Assembly: GCF_025567305.1 (NCBI RefSeq)
Contig: NZ_JAOQJP010000001.1
Span: forward strand, 248,001-312,000
Reading direction: 5' to 3'
DNA: 64,000 bases
Source of the DNA: Lentihominibacter butyricus
GTDB taxonomy: Bacteria > Bacillota > Clostridia > Peptostreptococcales > Anaerovoracaceae
The notes beneath the pieces were generated by a model. It was not told the DNA's origin, did no database searches, and saw only the letters and a list, made by a program, of their open reading frames with translations. How positions within the stretch are numbered: position 1 is the stretch's first letter; each line of letters opens with the position of its first letter. This document shows positions 16,267 through 26,170 of this stretch, piece after piece. The position numbers and the translations under genes are program-made.

Positions 16267-17275
16267 ATTCATCCTGGGGATAGATACCAGCAACTACAAG
16301 ACGTCGGCAGCGCTTACCGATATGCATCAGAACGTTGTATGTGATCTGAGAAAATTTTTGAAAGTAAAACAGGGCGAAAAAGGATTGAGGCAATCTGACG
16401 CCCTTTTTCAGCATGTCAGGAACCTGCCTGAACTGTTTGAAGAGCTGGCAGGCAGTGCGGACGGCGGAGTGTGCGGAGAAGCAGCGAACGATCTGTATGC
16501 CGGACTTGCAGCTGTCGCATATTCCTCAAGGCCGAGACCCGTGGAGGGTTCGTATATGCCGGTTTTTCTCGCAGGCGAAAGCTTTGCCAGATCGCTGGCG
16601 GCACTGGCTGACATACCGGCACTGCCGTTTTCACATCAGGAAGGGCATATCGAGGCGATAAAGGCATTTTCACAGCTGAAATGCGCAGACCGAATCATGG
16701 CGTGCCACTTTTCGGGAGGTACGTCAGAACTGCTCGAGGTCACTGCAGCGGACGGCCATACGGGATATGACATAGAGATAATCGGCGGCTCGAAGGACAT
16801 CGCGTTCGGACAGGTGATCGACCGTGCCGGAGTGATGCTCGGGATGAGCTTCCCGGCGGGCGAAGAAATGGACAGGATCGCCGAAGCGGCAGATGGAGCT
16901 TCAGACGTTCTGACCCGGATCAAAGTCAGAGACGGATGGCTCAATCTCTCCGGAATAGATACACAGATAAAGCGTACGCTTGAAAGCAGCGGCGCAGTAT
17001 CATGCGAATCTGCAGGTCCGCTGATACGAGAGATCTTTGAAAAAGTTTCAGATGCAATGACTGACATGGTCATCCAGGGCGCCGAAAAGACCGGCATCAG
17101 CGATATCATCATGGCGGGCGGCGTCACATCGAGCTCGTTCATCAGACGGAGAGCTTTGAAAAGGCTTGACGCGGCCGGGATAAATGCTGTATTCGATGAA
17201 AACGGACTGGCACAGGACAATGCCGTGGGGATATCGGTTTTAGGAGGAAAGGAAATATGGGGATCAAACCTGTAA
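16256..17275 (+). CDS. TsaD/Kae1-like (peptidase M22 family) protein
   Basis: A 339-residue member of the Kae1/TsaD superfamily with the N-terminal ASKHA motif LGIDTSNYKTSAALTD, the metal-binding HQEGH (His127 and His131), a FSGGTSE turn, DRAGVMLGM-FPAGEEMD and the C-terminal IMAGGVTSS. True TsaD makes t6A37 of tRNA; this shorter, divergent form, placed between nusB and xseA as in other Clostridia, is probably a paralogue, and the canonical tsaD would be expected elsewhere in the genome. It overlaps nusB and xseA, so it is part of the same transcript. The biochemical role is not established. Confidence 0.8.
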   Translation: MKNRFILGIDTSNYKTSAALTDMHQNVVCDLRKFLKVKQGEKGLRQSDALFQHVRNLPELFEELAGSADGGVCGEAANDLYAGLAAVAYSSRPRPVEGSYMPVFLAGESFARSLAALADIPALPFSHQEGHIEAIKAFSQLKCADRIMACHFSGGTSELLEVTAADGHTGYDIEIIGGSKDIAFGQVIDRAGVMLGMSFPAGEEMDRIAEAADGASDVLTRIKVRDGWLNLSGIDTQIKRTLESSGAVSCESAGPLIREIFEKVSDAMTDMVIQGAEKTGISDIIMAGGVTSSSFIRRRALKRLDAAGINAVFDENGLAQDNAVGISVLGGKEIWGSNL

Positions 17276-18465
17276 AAGTTTCTCAGCTGAACAATTATAT
17301 AAAACGCATACTGCAGTCGGATCCCATACTCGGCAGTGTCTCGGTGATCGGAGAGATCTCCAATCTCAAATTTCACAATTCGGGGCACGTGTATTTTTCG
17401 CTCAAGGATGAAAAGAGCAGGATAAACTGCTTTCTCGCGGCAGACAACGTCGATGCCGTGGAAGACATGCTGGTGGAAGGAAACGAAGTGACCGCCAGGG
17501 GGTATATATACCTCTATGAGCGCGGCGGCAGCTATTCGCTCAACGTGCGGACGATGGAAAGCGCAGGCAGGGGAGATCTCGCCGCGGCTTTTGAAAAGCT
17601 CAAGGCCAAGCTCGAAAAAGAAGGGATCTTCGATCCCGCGCACAAAAAAGCACTGCCGTTCTTTCCGCAGAAAGTCGCAGTCGTCACATCTCCGACCGGA
17701 GCTGCTGTCCGGGATATCGTCAAGATCATCACAGGCAGGAACGACTGCGTGGATATCGTGATATATCCTGTGCTGGTGCAGGGACCGTATGCGGCGGAAG
17801 AAATAGCACATGCGATAAAAGATATAAACGAAAACCACAGCGATGTGGATATAATAATAACAGGCAGGGGCGGCGGCTCGATGGAGGAGCTGTGGGCATT
17901 CAACGAGGAATGCGTCGCGCGCAGCATCTACGGATCGGACATACCCGTGATATCAGCGGTAGGACACGAGACGGATTTCACGATCTCGGATTTCGCGGCG
18001 GACCGCAGAGCCGAGACTCCGACCGCAGCCGCGCAGATGGCCGTGCCTGATACGAAGGAGCTGCGAGATCGTATCGAAGCGCTCTGTACAGAGATGAAAA
18101 GGAACCTCGGGACAGTCTGTGACAGCAGGCGAAAAAGCCTGGAACTGCTGGATCCGAAGAGTTTTGCACGAAACCTCAGGAGCAGAGCTGCGATGGAGCA
18201 GATGGCACTGGATAACATAATATATGATATGGAAAACCACATCAGATCGATGATCGTTTCGCTCAGGCACAGGACAGAGCTGCTTCACGAGGCTGTATCC
18301 GCGGCAGATCCGCAGAACATACTGAGCAGAGGCTACAGTATCGTCACGGACGGCGGCGGGAATATAGTAAAAGACTCTTCCAGTCTTGAAATAGGACAGA
18401 CTGTCAGCATCAGACTCGCAGGAGGAAGCGCTCAGGCTGATGTGACTGCGATCGGAAAGGAATAG
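17257..18465 (+). CDS. xseA: Exodeoxyribonuclease VII large subunit
   Basis: A 402-residue protein with an N-terminal OB fold (VKVSQLNNYIKRILQSDPILGSVSVIGEISNLKFHNSGHVYFSLKD) and the catalytic region VAVVTSPTGAAVRDI, GRGGGSMEELWAFN and VGHETDFTISDFAADRRAETPTAAA, followed by a coiled helix region and a final OB-like end (LSRGYSIVT). Exonuclease VII degrades single-stranded DNA from both ends. The ATG at 17257 overlaps the previous gene by 19 bases; xseB follows four bases after the stop. Confidence 0.97.
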   Translation: MGIKPVKVSQLNNYIKRILQSDPILGSVSVIGEISNLKFHNSGHVYFSLKDEKSRINCFLAADNVDAVEDMLVEGNEVTARGYIYLYERGGSYSLNVRTMESAGRGDLAAAFEKLKAKLEKEGIFDPAHKKALPFFPQKVAVVTSPTGAAVRDIVKIITGRNDCVDIVIYPVLVQGPYAAEEIAHAIKDINENHSDVDIIITGRGGGSMEELWAFNEECVARSIYGSDIPVISAVGHETDFTISDFAADRRAETPTAAAQMAVPDTKELRDRIEALCTEMKRNLGTVCDSRRKSLELLDPKSFARNLRSRAAMEQMALDNIIYDMENHIRSMIVSLRHRTELLHEAVSAADPQNILSRGYSIVTDGGGNIVKDSSSLEIGQTVSIRLAGGSAQADVTAIGKE

Positions 18466-18469
18466 TATC

Positions 18470-18676
18470 ATGACAGAAAAAAAAGAAACGTTTGAAGAAG
18501 CACTGAAGAAACTCGAGAACGCATCTGAAAAACTGAAGTCAGAAGACATTTCTCTCGAAGATGCGATCAGAAGCTATGAAGAAGGCATAAAACACTATAA
18601 ACGATGCAGCGAGATACTGGAAAAAGCCAGTCAGAAAATAGAAACACTTACGAAACAGGAGGCGTATCATGACTGA
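18470..18676 (+). CDS. xseB: Exodeoxyribonuclease VII small subunit
   Basis: A 68-residue helical protein with the XseB pattern: ETFEEALKKLENASEKLKSEDISLEDAIRSYEEGIKHYKRCSEILEKA. Several copies bind one XseA to form exonuclease VII. It starts four bases after xseA and overlaps ispA by eight bases. Confidence 0.96.
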   Translation: MTEKKETFEEALKKLENASEKLKSEDISLEDAIRSYEEGIKHYKRCSEILEKASQKIETLTKQEAYHD

Positions 18677-19565
18677 TAATACTTTTAATGATTACAGAGA
18701 ACTGCTGGAAGAACATCTGCTGGATTTCATACCGGATGTGGATCACAAGAGTATCACTCTTTACGAATCGATGAAATACAGCCTTTCTGCCGGAGGCAAG
18801 CGGATAAGACCTGTGCTTCTGCTCGCGGCATGCGATTTCTGCGGCGGCAGCATAACAGAAGCTCTGCCTTATGCATGCGCGATAGAATATATACACACGT
18901 ACTCGCTCATACACGACGACCTGCCGTGCATGGACAATGACGACCTGAGAAGAGGCGTGCCTACCAACCACAAGGTGTACGGCGACGCGGTGGCGACACT
19001 CGCGGGAGACGGACTGCAGTCTGCGGCTTTCGAAGCGATGAACACGGACATGCTGATGTATTTCGATGATGGCGATGCACTCAAGAGAAGGATCCGGGCA
19101 GCATACGAGATCAGCAAGGGATCCGGCTGCAGAGGCATCGTGGCCGGACAGATCGCGGACATGGAAGCCGAAGACAGGAACTGCTCGAAGGAAATGCTCG
19201 ACTATATACACCTGACGAAGACATCGGCGCTGATCGTTGCCGCAGTCAAGGCCGGAGCTCAGCTCGGTAACGCAGATGAAAAGATGCTCGAGGATCTTAC
19301 TATATACGCTGAGAATCTGGGGCTTGCATTCCAGATCTGCGACGACCTGCTCGACGTAGAGGGCAGTGAGGAAGAGATGGGAAAGAAAACAGGAATGGAC
19401 TGCGTCAACAAGAAAGCGACATATCCTGCACTTTACGGAATAGAAGAATCAAAAGAAAGGCTCGATGAGCTGACGGCGACTGCCATAGACGCACTCAGCG
19501 AATACTATGACAACGCTGAAGTTTTTGTAAAGCTGGCAAAAGATCTGGCTGTAAGGGGAAGATAG
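18669..19565 (+). CDS. ispA: Polyprenyl synthetase (farnesyl/geranyl diphosphate synthase)
   Basis: A 298-residue short-chain trans-prenyltransferase with GGKRIRPVLLL, the first aspartate-rich motif DDLPCMDND with an adjacent R-R-G, KTSALI and the second motif FQICDDLLDVEG. It condenses isopentenyl and allylic diphosphates to C10-C15 products. The two residues inserted in the first motif (DDxxxxD) are typical of bacterial FPP synthases. Placement between xseB and dxs, with overlap of the former, is the common Bacillota order and links it to the methylerythritol phosphate pathway. Confidence 0.93.
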   Translation: MTDNTFNDYRELLEEHLLDFIPDVDHKSITLYESMKYSLSAGGKRIRPVLLLAACDFCGGSITEALPYACAIEYIHTYSLIHDDLPCMDNDDLRRGVPTNHKVYGDAVATLAGDGLQSAAFEAMNTDMLMYFDDGDALKRRIRAAYEISKGSGCRGIVAGQIADMEAEDRNCSKEMLDYIHLTKTSALIVAAVKAGAQLGNADEKMLEDLTIYAENLGLAFQICDDLLDVEGSEEEMGKKTGMDCVNKKATYPALYGIEESKERLDELTATAIDALSEYYDNAEVFVKLAKDLAVRGR

Positions 19566-19568
19566 AAA

Positions 19569-21440
19569 ATGAGTGGATTTCTCAAAAGCCTCGACCTGCC
19601 TGCCGACCTGAAGATAATGGATTACGAGGAGCTCGATCTGCTCACATACGAGATAAGAGACTTCCTCGTCGAAAGCGTTTCAAAGACGGGCGGTCATCTC
19701 TCTTCGAACCTTGGCGCGGTGGAGCTTTCCATAGCGCTGCACAGAGTGTTCGATACTCCTGAAGACAAGATAATATGGGACGTCGGACATCAGACTTACG
19801 TGCACAAGATCCTTACCGGAAGGTGCGATCAGTTCCCAACACTCAGACAGATGGGCGGAATGAGCGGCTTTCCGAAGAGTGCCGAAAGTCCGTACGACGT
19901 GTTCGACACCGGCCACAGCAGCTCGTCCATATCGCTTGCGCTCGGGATGGCTGCGGCCAGAGATCTTTCAGGCGAAGGCTACAACGTAGTTTCAGTCATA
20001 GGTGACGGAGCGATGACAGGCGGACTGGCGTTCGAAGCGCTGAACAACGCGGGAACTCTCGATACGAAGATGATCGTGATACTGAACGACAACGGAATGT
20101 CGATATCCCACAATACAGGTGGTATGTCGAAATATTTCAGGAAGCTCAGAGGCTCGCGCAAATACATAGCGATGAAGGCCAGGATAAAGAAAAACGTTTC
20201 CAGAGTACCGCTGATCGGCGACGGCATCGTGACAGGTCTGCAGCATCTCAGAAACACCGTCAAATACGCGATGATCGACGGTATCATATTCGAAGAGCTG
20301 GGATTCAAGTATTTCGGCCCGGTCGACGGCCACAACATAAAAGAGCTTTGTGAAACACTTGAAGTGGCGAAGGAATTCGACGGCCCCGTATTCATACACG
20401 CGATGACTAAAAAAGGCAAGGGGTACAGCAAGGCTGAAGAAAAGCCTAATGTGTTCCACGGAATAGGACCGTTCGACATGGAATCGGGGGAGCCTGTGAA
20501 AAAATCGGCAGCTCCGTCCTATTCGGCAGTATTCGGCAGCAAGCTCAGCAGCATGGCAAAAACCGACAGCAGCATAGTCGCGGTCAGTGCTGCGATGATG
20601 GAAGGAACAGGGCTTGCGGGTTTTCATGAAAAATATCCCGACAGAGCCTTTGACGTGGGGATCGCGGAAGGCCACGCAGTGACATTTGCGGCAGGCCTTG
20701 CAAAAGCCGGGATGAAGCCGTTCGTCGCGGTATATTCGACATTCCTGCAGAGAGCTTACGATCATATCATGGAGGATGTTTGTCTCCAGGAACTCCCTGT
20801 AGTGCTGTGCATAGACAGAGCCGGCATCGTGGGAAATGACGGGGAGACTCATCATGGAGTTTTCGATCTCAGCTATCTGAAGCACATACCGGGTCTGACC
20901 GTGATGGCTCCGAAAGACGGCAGCGAGCTCGAGGCGATGCTGGAATTTGCGGCATCATTTGACAGTCCGTGCGCGATAAGATATCCGAGAGGCGCGGCTC
21001 CGCAGCTGGGAGCTGTGGAAGATATGCAGCCTGTACAGCCGGGAAGGGCCGAGAGACTGCGTTCAGGCAGCGATGTCGACATATGGGCTTTCGGGGCGAT
21101 GGTCGAAAAAGCGCTTGAAGCCGCGGAGCTGCTTGAAGCCGGCGGTATAAGCGCCGGTGTGGTCAATACCAGGTTCCTGTGCCCTCTCGACAGCGAGGCG
21201 CTCGAAGCGGCAGCAGGCAGCGTTTCGCTTATAGTCACAGCAGAGGACAATGTGATACCCGGAGGACTGGGAGAAGAGATAAACGACGTGCTGAAAAACA
21301 GCGGCACCCGAATAATGAATATAGGATGGCCCGATACGTTCATAGAACACGGCACATGCGGCGAGCTTTACAGCAAGTACGGCATGGACGGACATTCTAT
21401 AGCGGAAAGGATAAAACAGGAATTTGAAAGAAAGACTTGA
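19569..21440 (+). CDS. dxs: 1-deoxy-D-xylulose-5-phosphate synthase
   Basis: A 623-residue thiamine-diphosphate enzyme. It shows the N-terminal GGHLSSNLGAVELSIALHRVF, the TPP/Mg motif GDGAMTGGLAFEALNNAG with downstream NDNGMSIS, and the transketolase-like pyrimidine domain VGIAEGHAVTFAAGLA-YSTFLQRAYDHI and DRAGIVGNDGETHHGVFD. Dxs joins pyruvate and glyceraldehyde 3-phosphate, the first step of the MEP isoprenoid pathway; ispE of the same pathway is at 61179. It starts three bases after ispA and overlaps the next gene by 17 bases. Confidence 0.97.
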   Translation: MSGFLKSLDLPADLKIMDYEELDLLTYEIRDFLVESVSKTGGHLSSNLGAVELSIALHRVFDTPEDKIIWDVGHQTYVHKILTGRCDQFPTLRQMGGMSGFPKSAESPYDVFDTGHSSSSISLALGMAAARDLSGEGYNVVSVIGDGAMTGGLAFEALNNAGTLDTKMIVILNDNGMSISHNTGGMSKYFRKLRGSRKYIAMKARIKKNVSRVPLIGDGIVTGLQHLRNTVKYAMIDGIIFEELGFKYFGPVDGHNIKELCETLEVAKEFDGPVFIHAMTKKGKGYSKAEEKPNVFHGIGPFDMESGEPVKKSAAPSYSAVFGSKLSSMAKTDSSIVAVSAAMMEGTGLAGFHEKYPDRAFDVGIAEGHAVTFAAGLAKAGMKPFVAVYSTFLQRAYDHIMEDVCLQELPVVLCIDRAGIVGNDGETHHGVFDLSYLKHIPGLTVMAPKDGSELEAMLEFAASFDSPCAIRYPRGAAPQLGAVEDMQPVQPGRAERLRSGSDVDIWAFGAMVEKALEAAELLEAGGISAGVVNTRFLCPLDSEALEAAAGSVSLIVTAEDNVIPGGLGEEINDVLKNSGTRIMNIGWPDTFIEHGTCGELYSKYGMDGHSIAERIKQEFERKT

Positions 21441-22215
21441 TGTAATACTGACAGAAAGAAATATGTTTCCGTCAAGAGAAAAGGCGAAGGCTTCCGTGAT
21501 GGCGGGACTCGTATATGTAGACGGACAGCGCGTTGACAAACCGGGAACATCTGTAGATACAGAGGCCGAGATCACCGTGAAGGAAGCGCTGTGCCCGTAT
21601 GTCAGCCGCGGCGGGCTCAAGCTCGAAAAGGCGCTTGAGCTGTACGGGTTTTCGCTTGAAAACGCCATAGCTGTCGACATAGGAGCGTCTACGGGAGGCT
21701 TTACAGACTGCATGCTCCAGAAGGGAGCGAAAAAAGTCTTCGCGATAGACGTCGGATACGGCCAGCTCGACTGGAAGCTGCGAAACGACCCGCGCGTGGT
21801 CAATATGGAAAAAACCAACGTCAGATATCTCGACACGGATACTGTAGACAGCGATGTGGATTTTATCAGCATCGACGTCTCGTTCATCTCGCTGAAGCTG
21901 ATCTTCCCTGTAGCTGCAAAGCTGCTGGCAGACGACGGAAGTCTGGTATGTCTTGTAAAGCCGCAGTTCGAGGCGGGCAGGAGCCAGGTGGGCAAGAAGG
22001 GCATCGTCAGGGATGCGTCAGTCCATAAAGAGGTTATCAAAAATGTTATAGGTTATGGAAAGGATAACGGGCTTTACAGCCACGGGCTCACTTATTCTCC
22101 CGTGACGGGAACCAAAGGCAATATAGAATACCTTCTTTATATGAAGAAAACTCCGGCGGAAACAGAGCCGGACATCGACGGAACAGTTGAAGATTCCCAC
22201 AGGACACTTGTGTGA
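21424..22215 (+). CDS. TlyA-family 16S/23S rRNA 2'-O-methyltransferase
   Basis: A 263-residue protein starting with TTG at 21424 inside the end of dxs, with AACAGGAA as ribosome-binding site. An N-terminal S4 RNA-binding domain (RLDVILTERNMFPSREKAKASVMAGLVYVDG) is followed by an FtsJ/RrmJ methyltransferase fold: VSRGGLKLEKAL, DIGASTGGFTDCMLQKGAKKVFAIDVGYGQL and the catalytic-region LVCLVKPQFEAGR. This is the TlyA/YqxC family of rRNA methyltransferases, usually downstream of dxs in Bacillota. The exact target base is inferred from the family. Confidence 0.92.
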   Translation: MKERLDVILTERNMFPSREKAKASVMAGLVYVDGQRVDKPGTSVDTEAEITVKEALCPYVSRGGLKLEKALELYGFSLENAIAVDIGASTGGFTDCMLQKGAKKVFAIDVGYGQLDWKLRNDPRVVNMEKTNVRYLDTDTVDSDVDFISIDVSFISLKLIFPVAAKLLADDGSLVCLVKPQFEAGRSQVGKKGIVRDASVHKEVIKNVIGYGKDNGLYSHGLTYSPVTGTKGNIEYLLYMKKTPAETEPDIDGTVEDSHRTLV

Positions 22216-22254
22216 TATTTACAGAACATAGAGAATAAAGGAGCATAAAACAAT

Positions 22255-23445
22255 ATGAATATATCAAAGAAACTACAGAATATAGAACAGTCACCGATAC
22301 GAAAATTCAATCCATATGCGCTTGAGGCAGAGGCAAGGGGCATAAAGATATACAGACTCAACATAGGACAGCCTGATATCGAAACACCTCCGTGCTTCAT
22401 GGACGCGATCAGAAACTACGATGAAAAAGTCATCGCGTATGCAGAGTCAGGCGGAGTGGCAGAGCTTCAGGATGCGATATGCGATTATTTCAAGGCATAT
22501 GGAATGGATTTCGAAAGAGACGAGGTCATGGTGACGAACGGAGGTTCGGAGGCTCTGACGATGGTGTTCAACAGCATCCTTGATCCCGGCGATGAGATCA
22601 TAACAGCAGAACCTTTCTACGCAAACTATCAGACATTCGTCACTACGGCAGACGGAGTCATCGTGCCGATGACGACCAGAGCTGAAGACGGCTATGATTA
22701 TGCCGATGCGGAGCTGATAGAATCAGCGATCACGGACAAGACCAGAGCCATCATCTGCACAAGCCCGGGAAACCCTACAGGCAGAGTGCTTTCGATGGAT
22801 GATATAAGACTTATAGGAGAGCTTGCGATAAAGCACGATCTGTGGATCGTCGCAGACGAGGTATACCGCGAATTTGCATACGACGGCAAGGATATCACTT
22901 CATTCGGTATGGTACCAGAGATCAGAGACAGAGTCATCCTCATCGACTCGGTGTCGAAGAGATTCTCGGCATGCGGTGCAAGAGTCGGATGCATCGTCAG
23001 CAAAAACAAGGATCTGATGGACAGCGTGATGAAGATAGCCCAGGGAAGACTGTGCTGTCCTACGCTCGACCAGATCGGAGCTGCAGCACTTTACAGACTC
23101 GATCGCTCATACTACGACAAGGCAAGAGAAGAGTACGAAGCGAGAAGAGACGCGGTGTACGATGAACTGATGAAGATACCCGATATCGTGTGCAGGAAGC
23201 CGGGCGGATCGTTTTACATCATGGCAAAGCTGCCGGTCGACGACATAGAGGACTTCCTCATGTTCCTGCTGAGAGAATTCGACGATAACGGCGAGACAGT
23301 GATGTTCTCTCCTGCAGAAGGATTCTACGCTACCCCGGGACTCGGAAAGGACGAGATCCGTATAGCATACGTGCTGAACAGGGACGACATGAGAAGGGGC
23401 GTAGAGCTCATCAGACTGGGACTCGAACAATACAAGAACAGATAA
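22255..23445 (+). CDS. Class I/II PLP-dependent aminotransferase
   Basis: A 396-residue fold-type I aminotransferase. Motifs include LNIGQPDIETPP near residue 35, TNGGSEALTMVFNSILDPGDEI, CTSPGNPTGRVLS (substrate Asn), ADEVYREFAY (Asp-Tyr contacting PLP), the Schiff-base lysine in DSVSKRFSACGARVG and the C-terminal IRIAYVLN arginine. The specificity is not decided by sequence; aspartate- or aromatic-type activity is most common in this group. It has 39 bases before it and mutS 22 bases after it, so it likely shares the long transcript. Confidence 0.92.
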   Translation: MNISKKLQNIEQSPIRKFNPYALEAEARGIKIYRLNIGQPDIETPPCFMDAIRNYDEKVIAYAESGGVAELQDAICDYFKAYGMDFERDEVMVTNGGSEALTMVFNSILDPGDEIITAEPFYANYQTFVTTADGVIVPMTTRAEDGYDYADAELIESAITDKTRAIICTSPGNPTGRVLSMDDIRLIGELAIKHDLWIVADEVYREFAYDGKDITSFGMVPEIRDRVILIDSVSKRFSACGARVGCIVSKNKDLMDSVMKIAQGRLCCPTLDQIGAAALYRLDRSYYDKAREEYEARRDAVYDELMKIPDIVCRKPGGSFYIMAKLPVDDIEDFLMFLLREFDDNGETVMFSPAEGFYATPGLGKDEIRIAYVLNRDDMRRGVELIRLGLEQYKNR

Positions 23446-23467
23446 CTGATACGGGAGGAGATTTGCG

Positions 23468-26170
23468 ATGGCGGCACCTAAACTTTCACCGATGATGCGG
23501 CAGTATATGGAGATAAAAGAGGAATACCGGGACTGTATCCTGTTTTTCCGGCTTGGCGATTTTTATGAAATGTTTTTTGATGATGCCACACTCGCTTCCC
23601 GTGAACTTGAACTTACACTTACAGGAAAAAACTGCGGTATGGAAGAAAGGGCTCCGATGTGCGGAGTTCCTTTTCATTCAGCGGACACTTACATAGCGCG
23701 ACTCGTGGAAAAAGGCTACAAGGTCGCTATATGCGAGCAGACCGAGGATCCGGCGGCGTCAAAGGGGATCGTCAGGCGTGAAGTCATCCAGATAGTGACT
23801 CCCGGCACGGTGCTCAGCAACTCGATGCTCAGAGAGAACGAGAACAACTACATCGCGTCCGTATTCGCTGGGGATGATACGCTGGGGCTTTCGTACTGCG
23901 ACGTTTCCACCGGCGAGATATATCTCACCTCAATATCAGGCGCGGGTATGAAGGAGAATTTTGTCAACGAGCTCGTCAGGATAAACGCCAGCGAGCTGAT
24001 CCTCGATGAAAATTCTGCCGAAGCGATCGATATCGAGAGCATCAGGCCTGTGACCGGAGCCTATATCAATACGCTCGACAGATCGTACTACGGCACCGAC
24101 GCCTCACGTGATGTGATAAAGAGGCAGTTCGACGTGTCCGCGGTATTCGGCATAGGCGTCGAAGAGGATTCGCCGGCAGAGGCAGCGCTCGGAGCGCTGC
24201 TGCTCTATCTGCACGAAACTCAGAAAAATGCACTTGGTCACATAGCATATCTAAATGTATACAGCATGGGGCAGAGGATGTCGCTGGACAAGTCCACGAT
24301 AAAAAACCTCGAGCTGACTGAAACGCTGTTCGAGAAAAAGCTCAAAGGCTCGCTTCTGGGAGTGCTCGACAGGACGCATACGGCTATGGGTTCGAGAAAG
24401 CTCAGACAGTGGATAAATGAACCGCTCAATGACGTTGCAAGGATAAGCGCGCGACTGGATGCCGTCGATTCGCTCCTCGACAACATACTGGTTCGCAACA
24501 ACATCACTGACGCGCTCAAACGCGTGTACGATTTTGAGCGGCTGACCGGCAGGATAGCCTGCGGCACGGCGAACGGCAAAGATCTCATCGCGCTGCGCAA
24601 TTCATGCCACGTCCTTCCGGACATCAAGGATGAGCTGATGTCGACAGACTCCGCGCTGCTTTCCGAACTGGAGAGCAGGATACATACGCTGAAACAGGTA
24701 TACGACACGATAGACACCGGGATAGTCGAAGATCCGCCGTTTTCCGTAAAGGAGGGCGGCCTGATAAAGGAAGGCTATTCCCAGGAGCTGGACGAACTCA
24801 AAAGTTCGATAAAGGATGCTCAGGACTGGATCGCGGGACTGGAGGCCAGCGAACGCGAACGAACAGGGATAAAGAACCTCAAGGTCGGGTTCAACAAGGT
24901 ATTCGGATACTATCTCGAGGTGACGAGGTCGTACTACGACATGGTCCCTGACAACTATATCAGAAAACAGACGCTTGCCAACTGCGAGCGTTTCATCACT
25001 CCCGAACTCAAGGAGACAGAGCGCCTGGTGCTGAACGCAGAGGCGAAAATCAACCAGATGGAGTACGATCTTTTTACTGATATCCGAAAGTCTCTGCAGG
25101 AGCATATAAGAGAGATCCAGGAGACATCAAGAGCGATCGCGTCGCTTGACGTGCTGATCTCTTTCGCGGATGTGAGCGAGAAGAACGGTTATGTAAAGCC
25201 TGCAGTCGACGGCGGGGAGGTCATCGAGATAAGGAAGGGCAGGCATCCTGTAGTCGAGAAGACTATAAGAGACGGGATATTCGTCAGCAATGACACGTAT
25301 CTCGACAAGAAAAAGCAGAGCCTGCTGCTGATAACCGGGCCGAACATGTCCGGAAAATCCACATACATGCGCCAGACCGCACTGATAGTCCTGATGGCAC
25401 AGGCGGGCTGCTTCGTGCCGTGTGAAAGCGCGCACATAGGCGTATGCGACAGGATATTCACGAGGATCGGAGCTTCCGATAACCTGGCTCAGGGGCAGAG
25501 CACGTTCTTCGTCGAGATGAGCGAGCTGGCTTATATACTCAACACCGCTACATCGAGAAGTCTGGTGATACTCGACGAGATCGGGCGCGGCACCAGCACG
25601 TATGACGGTCTTTCTATCGCATGGGCCGCTGCGGAATTCCTGAGCAGGCCCGAGCGAAAGATAAGGACACTTTTTGCGACACATTACCATGAAATGACGC
25701 AGCTTGAGGGCACGGTGGAAGGCGTTCGCAATCTCAACGTGGATGTTGCTGAGGAAAACGGCGACGTCGTCTTTCTGCACAAGATCGTCGAGGGCAGTGC
25801 CAGCAGGAGCTACGGCATACACGTTGCAAAGCTCGCGGGAGCGCCTTCAGAGCTTCTGGAGCGTGCGCAGGAGCACCTTTACGATCTGGAAAGCAGCGGA
25901 GAATGTATCTCCGGGGCTGCAGCATCAGCCGGACATTCCGTAGCTTCAGCGGCAGGGTCTACGAGAACAACTGTTTCTGAGACGTCCTGTACGGATGACG
26001 AAACATCCGTTCGTGAAGCGTGCGGCGCAGGCTGCGAAGAGGAAGTGCAGCTTTCCATGTTCGCATCGATCCCTGACCCTGTGACGCAGCGGCTTAGAGA
26101 CCTCGATCTTATGGACACGACGCCTTCCGAAGCACTCAGGATACTGGAGGAACTTAAGAAATATCTATGA
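23468..26170 (+). CDS. mutS: DNA mismatch repair protein MutS
   Basis: A 900-residue MutS. The mismatch-binding motif FRLGDFYEMFF is near residue 25; the ATPase has Walker A GPNMSGKST from residue 624, STFFVEMSELAYIL, and the LDEIGRGTSTYDGLSIAWA signature, then THYHEM. After the ATPase comes a 60-residue linker rich in Ser, Ala, Thr and Cys (residues about 805-862) that ends in EEVQLSMF, which fits a sliding-clamp-binding motif (QLxLF type). GGGAGGAGA precedes the ATG. Its stop overlaps the mutL start (ATGA), giving the classical mutSL operon. Confidence 0.97.
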   Translation: MAAPKLSPMMRQYMEIKEEYRDCILFFRLGDFYEMFFDDATLASRELELTLTGKNCGMEERAPMCGVPFHSADTYIARLVEKGYKVAICEQTEDPAASKGIVRREVIQIVTPGTVLSNSMLRENENNYIASVFAGDDTLGLSYCDVSTGEIYLTSISGAGMKENFVNELVRINASELILDENSAEAIDIESIRPVTGAYINTLDRSYYGTDASRDVIKRQFDVSAVFGIGVEEDSPAEAALGALLLYLHETQKNALGHIAYLNVYSMGQRMSLDKSTIKNLELTETLFEKKLKGSLLGVLDRTHTAMGSRKLRQWINEPLNDVARISARLDAVDSLLDNILVRNNITDALKRVYDFERLTGRIACGTANGKDLIALRNSCHVLPDIKDELMSTDSALLSELESRIHTLKQVYDTIDTGIVEDPPFSVKEGGLIKEGYSQELDELKSSIKDAQDWIAGLEASERERTGIKNLKVGFNKVFGYYLEVTRSYYDMVPDNYIRKQTLANCERFITPELKETERLVLNAEAKINQMEYDLFTDIRKSLQEHIREIQETSRAIASLDVLISFADVSEKNGYVKPAVDGGEVIEIRKGRHPVVEKTIRDGIFVSNDTYLDKKKQSLLLITGPNMSGKSTYMRQTALIVLMAQAGCFVPCESAHIGVCDRIFTRIGASDNLAQGQSTFFVEMSELAYILNTATSRSLVILDEIGRGTSTYDGLSIAWAAAEFLSRPERKIRTLFATHYHEMTQLEGTVEGVRNLNVDVAEENGDVVFLHKIVEGSASRSYGIHVAKLAGAPSELLERAQEHLYDLESSGECISGAAASAGHSVASAAGSTRTTVSETSCTDDETSVREACGAGCEEEVQLSMFASIPDPVTQRLRDLDLMDTTPSEALRILEELKKYL

